Assembly: GCF_002994635.1 (NCBI RefSeq)
Contig: NZ_PVNL01000074.1
Span: 62,001-126,000, forward strand
DNA length: 64,000 bases
From: Enhygromyxa salina
GTDB taxonomy: Bacteria > Myxococcota_A > Polyangia > Nannocystales > Nannocystaceae
Direction of reading: 5' to 3'
Shown here: piece after piece, positions 30,101-35,531 of the stretch
Layout: the number at the start of each line of letters is the position of its first letter
Position numbering within the stretch: position 1 is the stretch's first letter
The notes under the pieces: model-generated
Told to the model about the DNA's origin: nothing
Databases searched by the model: none
The model's input: the letters and a program-made list of their open reading frames with translations, nothing else
Program-made: the position numbers and the translations under genes

Positions 30101-30128
30101 GAAGCTCGCGGGCGATGCTCGATCCCAT
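21132..30128 (-). CDS. hybrid NRPS-PKS: TubC docking - Cy - A - T - KS - AT - DH - KR - ACP
   Basis: 2998 residues. After a TubC docking domain (1-55) comes a heterocyclisation domain: PFPLTDIQQAYWVGR (near 83) and DCTFVD, the DxxxxD motif (near 213). The A domain has YTSGSTGAPKA (near 706), HHDMSIFD (near 746) and GGDWIP; my reading of the specificity code is D-M-F-N-F-G-V-L-W-K, a mixture of Cys-like (N278, W331) and Thr-like (N278, G301) features and not Ser. The T domain has GAHSVHL (near 1112). KS: HTACSTSLV (near 1350), EAHGTGT, KANVGH. AT: GHSLGE (near 1798) but RAAH in the HAFH/YASH position, so extender choice is uncertain. DH: DHRAEGQALLPG (near 2113). KR: GATGRVG and GQANYAAAN (near 2736). 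ACP: GLDSLAGL (near 2902). No oxidase domain is inserted. A His-Leu-Glu repeat ends the protein. It probably makes the azoline and the first ketide extension. Confidence 0.92.
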   Translation of the reverse strand: MGSSIARELLRTLYDRGAGLTLVGDRLQIRAPSGAIDAELATQIQAEREQILALVHAHQGQTEALELPTLAPDPARRHEPFPLTDIQQAYWVGRGGEVELAVAIHVYVEIDGAIDLDTLSRAWLVLVERHEMLRAVALPDGRQRILPLAELPPWRIEVEDLSALAEPARAARLAALRSELAQQVLDISSWPPFEIRAAALGGGRSRLYFDIDCTFVDSWAVQLLFREWVAVYRAGASVSAAALTPARFELSFRDYVLATNNPDLPAFRRSAAYWDARLDTLPPAPALPLAQDPRALGRPQFRRWVDKLPRPEWDALAARGRDHGLTTPVLLIAAWAEVIALWAEAPEFTLNIPLFNRHPIHPEVVRVAGNFSSFTLLAVDARVGSSFAERAQRLREQLWRDLEHRFVSGVELLRQLFRRKGGISQAIMPVVFTSFASDVDGVEGSWVEYLGAELGEFVYSLTQTPQVWLDHQVIEQPDGGFFNWDAAAELFPAGMIDEMFRCYCSLLASLAASDEAWTRQTPSLAAQLHAQLQAVDQPGVEPSGLGPSPRLEARVFAQASEHPDAVAVVSGSVRLRYAELADRARSLAAALAARGASADQPVAIVLDKGWRQIVAVLGVLTAGAPWLPLDAELPPARLAELLLAARVELVVTRAGLRPAEDWPAGIVCVEIGEADEPATPDVEVAPILAAEAGPTLAAAIYTSGSTGAPKAALLSHEGLRNCIDATIQRFAIGPEDRCLALTALHHDMSIFDIFGPLSVGACVVVPEPEARRDPGRWAELILAESVTVWNSVPAMMEMQVAWLEARPNAPRPTSLRVAFMGGDWIPVELPDRLRAVFGASCQPVSVGGPTETTLWNIWFPIAEVDPSWTSIPYGTPLPNTRYWVMREAANSEDLVERPTWVAGELCCTGVGVGLGYLGDDDDSRARTAAKFVRHPITGEPMVRTGDRGRRLPDGTIEFLGRVDDQVSIGGYRIEPAEIEAALTRHPQVRTCAVVAAGSRHAKQLVAHVVPEPGATPVAAELRAQLLTRLPEHMVPHTFIVRAELPVTANGKIDRRQLAEQPVDAAASPRRDAQASGVADRPAIASVLATIIREIVGVEQVDPEANFFELGAHSVHLVRIHAELHRQLGLELPLVDLFKHPTVGFLADHVARHLETDDGEAARAHERQALEATLRARPDQADHAIAIVGMAGRFPGASNVDELWANVLAGRESVRRLSEDELRAAGVDEATFQRPDYVPVAAVLDDIDTFDAGFFGISEAEARLSDPQNRLLLEHAFEALEDAGWGGDRGSLRVGVYAGKSVSNYLFPALDLSEPIDYFKRLFGNDKDFIASSISYQLDLTGPSVAIHTACSTSLVAVALACQALCAGDCDMALAGGVSVKLPHHAGYRSVPGDGMFAPDGHCRPFDAEGRGIVPGSGSGVVALRRLDEALRDGDHIYAVIRGWATNNDGGHKVGFSAPDVAGQAAVIAAAHQLAGISADEISYVEAHGTGTPMGDPIEVEALRQAFRLGSTRRGYCTLGSIKANVGHLDAAAGVAGLIKTAQALAHETLPPAVNFTTANPHIDFAATPFVVGQAARPWPGPRRVAGLSSFGVGGTNAHLVLEQAPARPQPAPLSAGACARVVAVSAKTDAALATKLEQLAAVLGDDPGHALADVAWTCNLGRQQFERRVGFVGETREELRRALEQGKGLIRPRRATRPDRRVAWLFSGFGDQRVGMGRELHEHEPAFRLALDQCAAIAGETLELPNLIEALYPADSAPASATLDGDLVLAQVGLFCVEWSLACLWRSWGFEPDAVLGHSLGEYVAACVAGVFELPDALRLVAARAHLVETLAAPGQTRQVNGSLELVEQLLTPWRGQLQVASHNGPRSVVVSGHAEAMNGFELAARERELETKLISSTRAAHSPLMLPVLEALREVATTVRYAAPRLDVVSNLSGAVAGDEIASPDYWVRQLHSPVRLAECFATLHDDLGVETFVELGPAPALLWSGMQCVARRTGLWLPTLRPPRPERAQLLTAVASLYVDGASVDWARVHAEHGGRRISLPRYPFERRRFWIDEPTPAIWPARLGSAVQRRPHQPRDPGGHPLLGSRLRSPAIPDTVHVWESLLDQAWLADHRAEGQALLPGAAIIELAAAALAAAGAHDHELNDLRFERPVVVAAPTRVQVLVRRGEGELQVELHTLDPSADSYTRCAWASARPCPAAPRGFSLAAARLELGAPLDASDRYEALAARGYQFGPSFRGVAQLWPTPTGALAQIVAPAPIIASSQGYTWHPALLDACLQAVGIDVLERTDGRTSIPAHVESVRFGGAPGSSLWVRAIRREPTVPSLDASFDVDVIDEDGRALLEVRGLGLRAVERSQLRETLTSSAGASGAGDAEGIPALALEWIAKPRAQVSAVAPGRWLLIGADLADELAAQLTAAGHQGTVVADPNQALAWLDRADEARPSAVVYVAPTWAAPDQAATTGAQLLAAQAEICGPLLELVAGFERRGLTALASGLWVITAGARRVDASEPLAGIVQAPVWGLSAGVSLELPGLGCRSVDLDPRASTADAARSLAAELLAGDPEPQLALRGDDRLVPRLRPTSPPTSTGLALKGAWVLAGATGRVGRLLARWLASAGVTELSILSRREPDAILCEELVALGCAARWHRLDLRDDAGVDALAAELGAGVEGIVHAAGAIADRPVAQIDRAQLAIPIASKIAGSWNLARLADALDCPRLVLLSSSAAVVPEPGQANYAAANVFVDELARRRGPGVVALAFGPWGGEGLALADPQLLAKAHQRGLRPMSVDQGLAAFARAVQGEPQQSGAVMVADIDWAQRASWLGTNPLTRLLPSARSEVAEARAGERERPGAMLQRELARLPPTRRRARLATWVQAEAAAVLGLSDPSTLELHRGFVEFGLDSLAGLQLRNRIQELVGRELPVGLIYQHTNVAAMSEWLAELLGVADPEPAPAALDELGGAELAARLTDMLDHLDHLEHLEHHEHLEHLEHGQEREQR
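21159..21212. repeat. tandem 9-bp repeat encoding a His-Leu-Glu tail
   Basis: Six consecutive 9-bp units, four reading ctcgaggtg, one ctcgtggtg and a last one atccaggtg. On the minus strand they encode repeated His-Leu-Glu/Asp triplets at the C-terminus of the hybrid NRPS-PKS, just before its stop. The unit is in frame, so copy-number change would alter tail length without a frameshift. The tail sits where a C-terminal docking element is expected. Confidence 0.85.
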
Positions 30129-30131
30129 GGG

Positions 30132-31307
30132 TCAATCCTGATTGATCGAGAAGCAGGTGAAGTAGTGGGTGTCGCCCTCGGCGTAGGCGCGCGCGAGCTC
30201 GGGGATCTCGTCGAATGTGTAGACTTTAGTTGCGACCTCGGGGGCCCACCCGGTGCGCTCGGCGAACGCCATGGCCGCGAGGCCCTGACTGCGGCGGGCG
30301 TAGTGGGTGTAGATGTGCTGGTGGCGAAGAATGCACTCTTGCGCGCGCGAGTGGCTGACCTGGGTCGGCGACTTCCAGCCCGCCGTTGCGATCACCCCCT
30401 GGCGCGCGAGCGCCTTGAGCGTGAGCGCGTAGACGGGCTCACCGACGTAGTCCAAGAAGATGTCGACGCCGCAGTCGTGGGTGAGCTCGCGGACCGTTGC
30501 GAGGAATTCACGGGTGGCCTTGCCGTGCGCGCGGCGATACTCGGCGTCCGCCTCGGCCCGCTCGGCGTCATACAGCAGGCCGGGAAACCGGCGCCGATCG
30601 AGGGGCTGGATCGACGCGCGCTCGATCACAGCGAGGTTGCGCTCGCTGCCCGAGATCATGACGACCTCACAGCCCTCGCGACGGGCGAGGTCGAGCTCGG
30701 CGAGGGTCGTGCCGCCGCCCCAACCCCACGCGCGAATGACCGGGCGATCGGCCTCGTTCATCTGCAGCCGAAACACGGCCTTGGCCAGCTCCCAATTCGA
30801 CCACGCGGTGACGAACCGAACCGAGAACGCCGCCCACTGGGTCGGGGTCAGCCGCGAGTCGGGTGGGATCCGAATTAGCTGGTCGACCTGCATGGTCACC
30901 CGCGTGGCCAGCAGCCCGGGCTGGTGCGGCGCGTCGAAGCCCCGAGCCTTGACCATGTACCCGACCTCGTCTTGCAGGCCGCTCGGAAACGTCATGGCGA
31001 GGTCGCCGACCGCGAGCTGCTCGACCCCAGGCCCGAGCTCGAGCACGCGCACGACCCCGGCGTTGCCGATCACGATCGCCTTCTCACGTCGGAGCCGCGC
31101 GACGTCGACCGGCTCGCGGGCGAGCGCGTGGCCCATGTTGCCCTCCCACGAGCCAAACAGCGGCGCGACCAGGACCTCGCCAGGTCCGGGCGCGACGACC
31201 GGGAGCGCGGCGCGAACCAAGCTCGTGGGCCCGTCGTTGCGGGTCTTTCCGGCGTGGAGCACCCACGCATCACACTCGCCTCGGGGGCTGGTCTGCTGCT
31301 CGGTCAT
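30132..31307 (-). CDS. MDR-superfamily NADPH oxidoreductase (crotonyl-CoA reductase-like, candidate trans-ER)
   Basis: 391 residues. This is a medium-chain dehydrogenase/reductase: an N-terminal GroES-like half (PGPGEVLVAPLFGSWEGN and following), a Rossmann fold around WGWGGGTTLAELDLAR (about 195-210), and a C-terminal helix HSRAQECILRHQHIY resembling crotonyl-CoA carboxylase/reductases. No structural zinc Cys cluster is apparent. The gene lies between the C-T protein (11 nt upstream) and the giant hybrid gene (3 nt downstream) in the same operon. No ER domain exists in any of the four PKS proteins, so a trans-acting enoyl reductase is the simplest role. Making an unusual extender such as a substituted malonyl-CoA is an alternative and would fit the non-canonical AT motif of the hybrid. 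The exact substrate is not visible. Confidence 0.8.
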   Translation of the reverse strand: MTEQQTSPRGECDAWVLHAGKTRNDGPTSLVRAALPVVAPGPGEVLVAPLFGSWEGNMGHALAREPVDVARLRREKAIVIGNAGVVRVLELGPGVEQLAVGDLAMTFPSGLQDEVGYMVKARGFDAPHQPGLLATRVTMQVDQLIRIPPDSRLTPTQWAAFSVRFVTAWSNWELAKAVFRLQMNEADRPVIRAWGWGGGTTLAELDLARREGCEVVMISGSERNLAVIERASIQPLDRRRFPGLLYDAERAEADAEYRRAHGKATREFLATVRELTHDCGVDIFLDYVGEPVYALTLKALARQGVIATAGWKSPTQVSHSRAQECILRHQHIYTHYARRSQGLAAMAFAERTGWAPEVATKVYTFDEIPELARAYAEGDTHYFTCFSINQD

Positions 31308-31318
31308 TGCTGTTTTCT

Positions 31319-33070
31319 CTAGAGAACCATCACGTCGGAGCCGCGCCCGCTCAGCTCGTTGGGTCGTCGCAACATCGTGTCGAGCTCGACGTGGTCGAGG
31401 GTGCGCCCGGCCAGGTCGCGCAGCGGGACGGTGGTGAGATCGCGCGACAGCGGCAGCGAGACGCCGTACTCACGCTCGATCGCCGCGAGCAACTGCAGCA
31501 GCGCGAGCGAGCCGACCCCGAGCGCCTGCAGTGACGCCTCGAGCTCGGCGCCGTCGAGCAGCGCGCTGAACCGGGCGCCGATCTGTCGCTCACGATCGAC
31601 ACGCGCGAGGCTGGCGAGGCTGGAGACCGGCGCGGTCGCGCCCACGCCGATCGGCCGGGGCGGCTTGGCTGGTGCACCCGAGCCACGCTCGATCGCGGGT
31701 GAGTCGTCTGGGAGCTGATCTGTGATGATCGCGCTGATCCACGCCTCGTAGCGCTCGAGCGCGGCCTCGGCCGCGTCGGCACTGATGACCGAGCTGTCAT
31801 GCGTGAGGTCGAGACGAAGCCCCGGTCCATCGGGTGTGATCTCCAAGAAGCTCTCGAAGTCGGTCTGCCCGCCCGCGAGCTCGAGGGTCTGGGTCTCACA
31901 GTCCAGCAGCCGCAACGGGAAATTCGGCGTGTTTTGTAGCGCGAACAGGCTGCGCGGGCGCAGGCGTGGATCTGCGAGGCAGGCGAGCTTCTGGATCGGC
32001 AGATCCTGATGGACGTACGCGTCTTCGACAGTGGCGCGAACTCGCTCCGTGAGCGCTGCGACGCCGCTGTCGAGCCCGGCCAAGCTCACGCGCACGGGCA
32101 CGATGTTGGCGAGGTACCCGACCAGCCCGTGGACCCGGCCGTCTTCGCGGCCGGCCATGGGTGTGCAGATCATGAAGTCGTCGCCCGACCCCTGCTCGCG
32201 CAGCAACAGCGCGTGAGCGGCCAGCAGCGGCACGAACAGGCCGACGTCGAGCCGGTTGGCGAGCTGGCGAAGCTCGCGAGTGCGCGCCGGCGAGAGCTGA
32301 CGTTGGACTCGGGCCCGGGTCCGCGCCGCAGGCCCCTCGGCGGTTCGACGCAGGCCTCCTGCCGTGGAAACACCGTCGAGCGCGCGGGCCCACCAGTCCG
32401 CGAGTGAGCGGCCAGTCGGGCTAGCCAGGAGATCTCGCTGCCAGCGGGCGACGTCGGTCAACGCGACTGGCAACGCCGCCAGCTGCCGGGTTGGGGCGTG
32501 GCTTGGCGAGACATAGCGTGCATAGAGGAGCCCCAGCTCACGCCGAATGAGGTCGCGTGACCAACGATCGTGGGCAATGTGGTGAACGACGAGCACCAGC
32601 CAGTGTCGCTCGTCATCGAACCGAATCAATCCAACCCGCCATGGCGCTTCGTTTGCGAGGTCAAATGATCGATGGATCAGTGCCCGCGCCCACTCGACGG
32701 CGAGCGGCTCACCTACCTCGGGGACAGCCTGCTCCGAAGTCAGCTCGAGCCGCTCAATCCGAAAGTCGGCTGCAGTTGATGGTGTCTGACTCGCTACACC
32801 TGCAGCGATGGTAAAAGTGGAGCGCAGCACCGCGTGCCGCATGCAGAGGGCGGCTAGTGCTCGTTCGAGGGCGTCTACGTCGAGCGGCCCCAAGATCGAG
32901 AACGTGTCTTCCAGGTGAAGCCCAGAGCCGCCCAATCCGACGGCCCCGAGGCTCACCAGTCGCTGCTGCGAGCTCGTTAACAGCGAATTCGCGGACCCAT
33001 TGCTGGCTTCGCTCGCTTTGGCCGATTCTTCGCGAATCGCTAGTAATTTTTGTAACCCCCTGAAGCGCAT
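31319..33070 (-). CDS. condensation - carrier (C-T) didomain without A domain, first gene of the leftward operon
   Basis: 583 residues. A condensation domain (about 30-450) has HHIAHDRWS (near 165), so the catalytic HH pair and Asp are present although the final Gly of HHxxxDG is Arg. A C-terminal carrier domain has LGVGSLALLQ (Ser near 521), with Gly in place of the usual Asp or His before the serine. There is no adenylation domain. The chosen ATG at 33070 has AAGGGG 6 nt upstream; an in-frame ATG at 33142 adds 24 unlikely residues. Standing directly upstream of the Cy-A-T hybrid, it may accept pyrrole-2-carboxyl from the discrete carrier protein and present it to the Cy domain. That hand-over is inference. 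The 5' part of the gene and the region before it are less GC-rich than the rest of the cluster. Confidence 0.82.
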   Translation of the reverse strand: MRFRGLQKLLAIREESAKASEASNGSANSLLTSSQQRLVSLGAVGLGGSGLHLEDTFSILGPLDVDALERALAALCMRHAVLRSTFTIAAGVASQTPSTAADFRIERLELTSEQAVPEVGEPLAVEWARALIHRSFDLANEAPWRVGLIRFDDERHWLVLVVHHIAHDRWSRDLIRRELGLLYARYVSPSHAPTRQLAALPVALTDVARWQRDLLASPTGRSLADWWARALDGVSTAGGLRRTAEGPAARTRARVQRQLSPARTRELRQLANRLDVGLFVPLLAAHALLLREQGSGDDFMICTPMAGREDGRVHGLVGYLANIVPVRVSLAGLDSGVAALTERVRATVEDAYVHQDLPIQKLACLADPRLRPRSLFALQNTPNFPLRLLDCETQTLELAGGQTDFESFLEITPDGPGLRLDLTHDSSVISADAAEAALERYEAWISAIITDQLPDDSPAIERGSGAPAKPPRPIGVGATAPVSSLASLARVDRERQIGARFSALLDGAELEASLQALGVGSLALLQLLAAIEREYGVSLPLSRDLTTVPLRDLAGRTLDHVELDTMLRRPNELSGRGSDVMVL

Positions 33071-33276
33071 TCGTCGCCCCTTGTAAACTCGAAACACATA
33101 GCTCGCTCGACTCCAAGGTGTCAAGGCCATCGGTGTTTCCACGTCTATAGGTATGTGCAGGAGATGGGGTGGTCTGCATTCGCGAGCCAGGAATCATTGT
33201 CGCGTACAGAACTGGTGTGGTAACAGTAGCGGCGCTTGACCTTGACCTCCAAGGGCAGGGAGCACACCCACTCGCT
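33071..33276. promoter_or_regulatory. divergent intergenic region between the two main biosynthetic operons
   Basis: About 200 bp separate the leftward C-T gene from the rightward SDR gene, so both main transcripts of the cluster should start here. The stretch is visibly less GC-rich than its surroundings. Two overlapping ttgacc hexamers lie at about 33237-33248 (plus strand), and a ctatag patch lies near 33145. I cannot pair either with a convincing second promoter element. No regulator gene sits in the cluster, so control probably comes from outside. The exact promoters are not identified. Confidence 0.5.
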
Positions 33277-34095
33277 ATGACAGCAGGACTACGTTGGAAT
33301 TTACGCGGTGGCCGTCTGTTAGGGACGGCCATGGTCACAGGGGCATCTTCGGGCATCGGCGCCGCGTTTGCGCGGCGGCTCGCGTCCGAGGGCTTCAATC
33401 TGATCTTGGTCGCTCGCAGGGAGCCGCGGCTGCGCTCGCTCGCCGAGCAGCTCGAGAGCCAGCACCGCGTGAGCGTGGGCGTTCACGTCGCGGACCTCAC
33501 GGATCCCGAGCAGCTGGCTGAGACCGAGGCCCAACTGCTGGCCAGTGAGCATTTTGTGCTTCTCATCAATTGCGCGGGCATGTGTCGGATGGGCGCATTC
33601 GCCCGACTCGACGTCGATTGCGTGGAGTCGCATGTGCGCCTCAATGCCATGGCGCCCGCACGCCTGACCCACGCGGCGCTGCGGCGGTTCGGCGGGGACG
33701 GCCCGGCGGCCATCATAAACGTGTCATCTATTGCTGCGACCATGGCCACGCCTCACGGCGCCTCTTATTGTGCGACCAAGGCAATGCTCTCGACCTTGAC
33801 CGCGTGCATTGCCGGAGAGTGCGTGGGCACCAATATTCGGATTCAGGACCTGCGCGCAGGCCTGACCCGCACCGACTTCCCGGCCCAGGCCGGGGTCCGG
33901 ACCCACGACTTGCCCGACGCGGCCTGGGCCTCGCCCGACGAGGTGGTCACCGCGTCACTGCGGGCCCTGACCCGCAATCAGGTCGTGTGCGTGCCCCGAG
34001 TTGGCGACCGGCTCGTGCCGCACATGATGCGCATGCTTCCGCGCCGGCTCGCCAACGAGCTCGGTCGCTTCACCGCCAGCGGCGACGGAACCTGA
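33277..34095 (+). CDS. short-chain dehydrogenase/reductase (SDR)
   Basis: About 272 residues from ATG 33277. It has the classical SDR fingerprint: MVTGASSGIG (TGxxxGxG cofactor site), a central NCAG (NNAG equivalent), the catalytic Ser in INVSSIAA and YCATK (YxxxK). It would oxidise an alcohol or reduce a ketone with NAD(P)H in the cytosol. The start is uncertain: ATG 33331 has AGGG six nt upstream but would begin at the first residues of the cofactor motif, while ATG 33277 leaves a normal short leader. An upstream in-frame extension to 33169 looks non-coding. It is the first gene of the rightward operon, 13 nt before the carrier-protein gene, so it is probably a tailoring reductase; its substrate is unknown. 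Confidence 0.82.
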   Translation: MTAGLRWNLRGGRLLGTAMVTGASSGIGAAFARRLASEGFNLILVARREPRLRSLAEQLESQHRVSVGVHVADLTDPEQLAETEAQLLASEHFVLLINCAGMCRMGAFARLDVDCVESHVRLNAMAPARLTHAALRRFGGDGPAAIINVSSIAATMATPHGASYCATKAMLSTLTACIAGECVGTNIRIQDLRAGLTRTDFPAQAGVRTHDLPDAAWASPDEVVTASLRALTRNQVVCVPRVGDRLVPHMMRMLPRRLANELGRFTASGDGT

Positions 34096-34108
34096 AACGA
34101 GGAACCAC

Positions 34109-34390
34109 GTGAGCGCTGAAATACAGGCTGTGGTGCGCCAGCACCTCGACGATGAGTTCATGTTCATGCGGCCGGACCTCGTGCTCGATGATCAGCTCGA
34201 TCTGCTCGGTGAGGGCATCCTCGACTCAATTGGGATTCTTCGCGTGACCGCGTTCATCGAAGATGCGTTCAGCGTGGTGCTCGGGCCCAGCGATCTCATC
34301 AGCGAAAATTTCCGTGACCTTGGCACCATCGTCGCGGTGATCGTCGCCGCCAGTTCGCGGGGCCAGGCCGATCGCCCCGCCGAGAGCTGA
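34109..34390 (+). CDS. discrete acyl/peptidyl carrier protein (PltL/RedO-like)
   Basis: 93 residues with a GTG start preceded by GAGGA. The phosphopantetheine site is GEGILDSIGILR (Ser of LDS near residue 40). It is a free-standing carrier followed, with a 1-nt gap, by an acyl-CoA dehydrogenase and then a stand-alone adenylation enzyme. In pyoluteorin (PltL/PltE/PltF), prodiginine (RedO/RedW/RedM) and aminocoumarin clusters, this trio converts proline to pyrrole-2-carboxyl on the carrier. By that precedent this protein holds prolyl and then pyrrolyl thioester and delivers the starter unit. The assignment of the carrier itself is firm; the proline cargo is inference from the neighbours. Confidence 0.88.
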   Translation: MSAEIQAVVRQHLDDEFMFMRPDLVLDDQLDLLGEGILDSIGILRVTAFIEDAFSVVLGPSDLISENFRDLGTIVAVIVAASSRGQADRPAES

Positions 34391-34391
34391 C

Positions 34392-35531
34392 ATGACAGTC
34401 TCCGTCCGCAGTCAGTTGCAAGCCGACGCGCGGCGGTTCGCGGCGGCGCGCTGTAACAGTGGCCTCGAGCAGCTCGATCGCGAGCAGGCCTTCAACCGCG
34501 CGGGCTGGACCGCCGCCGCCGAGCACGGCCTGCTCGGCATGCGCGTGCCCGTGGCCCTCGGCGGGACCGCGCGACCACTCGGCGAGCAGCTCGAGATCCT
34601 GCTGGGCTTCGGTGAGGGCTGCGAGGACAACGGGCTGATCTTGGCACTCGGCGCGCATGTGTGGGCGTGCCAGTCCGCGCTGCTCGACTACGCCAGCGAC
34701 GACCTCAAGGCGGCGGTCCTGCCCGGCCTGGCGCGCGGGCACGTCATCGCCAGCCACGCCGTCTCCGAGCCAGGCGCGGGCTCCGACGTCTCCAACATGG
34801 CGACGCGGGCCCGGACAACGGCGTCGGGCTACGTGCTGGACGGCGACAAGACCTGGGTGACCAACGCTCCGATCGCGGGGCTCCACGTCGTGTTCGCAAG
34901 CACCGACCCGAGCGCGGGCAGCCGCGGGCTCTCGGCCTTCGTCGTCCCCGCCGCGAGCTCGGGCGTGCGCGTGACGACCATCGAGAAGATGGGTCTGTGC
35001 ACCGCGCAGATGGGCAGCATCGAGCTGCGCGAGGTCGAGGTCCCGAGCCGCAACCGGCTCGGCGAGGAAGGCCAAGGCTTCACGATCCTCCAGCACTGCA
35101 TGGCCTGGGAGCGGGCCTTCTTGCTCGCGCCAATGCTCGGGTCCATGACCCGGGTCATGCGGCGCTGCGTCGAGCAGGCTCGCCGTCGGCGGCAATTTGG
35201 TCAGGCGATCGGCGAGTTCGACTCGGTCTCCAACCTGATCGTCGAGATGCGCATGCGCGTCGAGCTTGGCCGGGCCTTGCTCGACAAGGTCGCGGCGCAG
35301 GCGGCCACGGGTCGGGCGTTTCATGAGCTCGCGTCCATGCTCAAGCTGCACATCAGCGAGGCCTGGCAACAGACCTGCGTCGACGCGGTGCAGCTGCACG
35401 GGGCCCGCGGCTTCACCCGCGAGCTGGGGCTCGAACGCGAGCTCCGCGACGCCGTCGGGGGCCGGATCTTCTCCGGTACCAGCGAGATCCAGCGGCGGAT
35501 CATCGCGCAGCTGATGGGGGTCCGGCGATGA
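34392..35531 (+). CDS. acyl-CoA dehydrogenase-type flavoprotein (prolyl-carrier desaturase, PltE/RedW-like)
   Basis: 379 residues, a complete acyl-CoA dehydrogenase fold: SEPGAGSD and KTWVTNAP in the FAD-binding middle domain, RRRQFGQAIGEF, and the C-terminal FSGTSEIQRRIIAQLMG. Homologues in pyrrole-forming clusters oxidise L-prolyl-S-carrier twice, to pyrrolyl-2-carboxyl-S-carrier, with FAD in the cytosol. The start ATG is 1 nt after the carrier-protein stop, and the stop overlaps the adenylation gene by 4 bp (ATGA), so the three proteins are made together. An ordinary acyl-CoA dehydrogenase is the alternative reading, but the gene order and the adenylation-domain code argue for the proline route. 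Confidence 0.87.
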   Translation: MTVSVRSQLQADARRFAAARCNSGLEQLDREQAFNRAGWTAAAEHGLLGMRVPVALGGTARPLGEQLEILLGFGEGCEDNGLILALGAHVWACQSALLDYASDDLKAAVLPGLARGHVIASHAVSEPGAGSDVSNMATRARTTASGYVLDGDKTWVTNAPIAGLHVVFASTDPSAGSRGLSAFVVPAASSGVRVTTIEKMGLCTAQMGSIELREVEVPSRNRLGEEGQGFTILQHCMAWERAFLLAPMLGSMTRVMRRCVEQARRRRQFGQAIGEFDSVSNLIVEMRMRVELGRALLDKVAAQAATGRAFHELASMLKLHISEAWQQTCVDAVQLHGARGFTRELGLERELRDAVGGRIFSGTSEIQRRIIAQLMGVRR

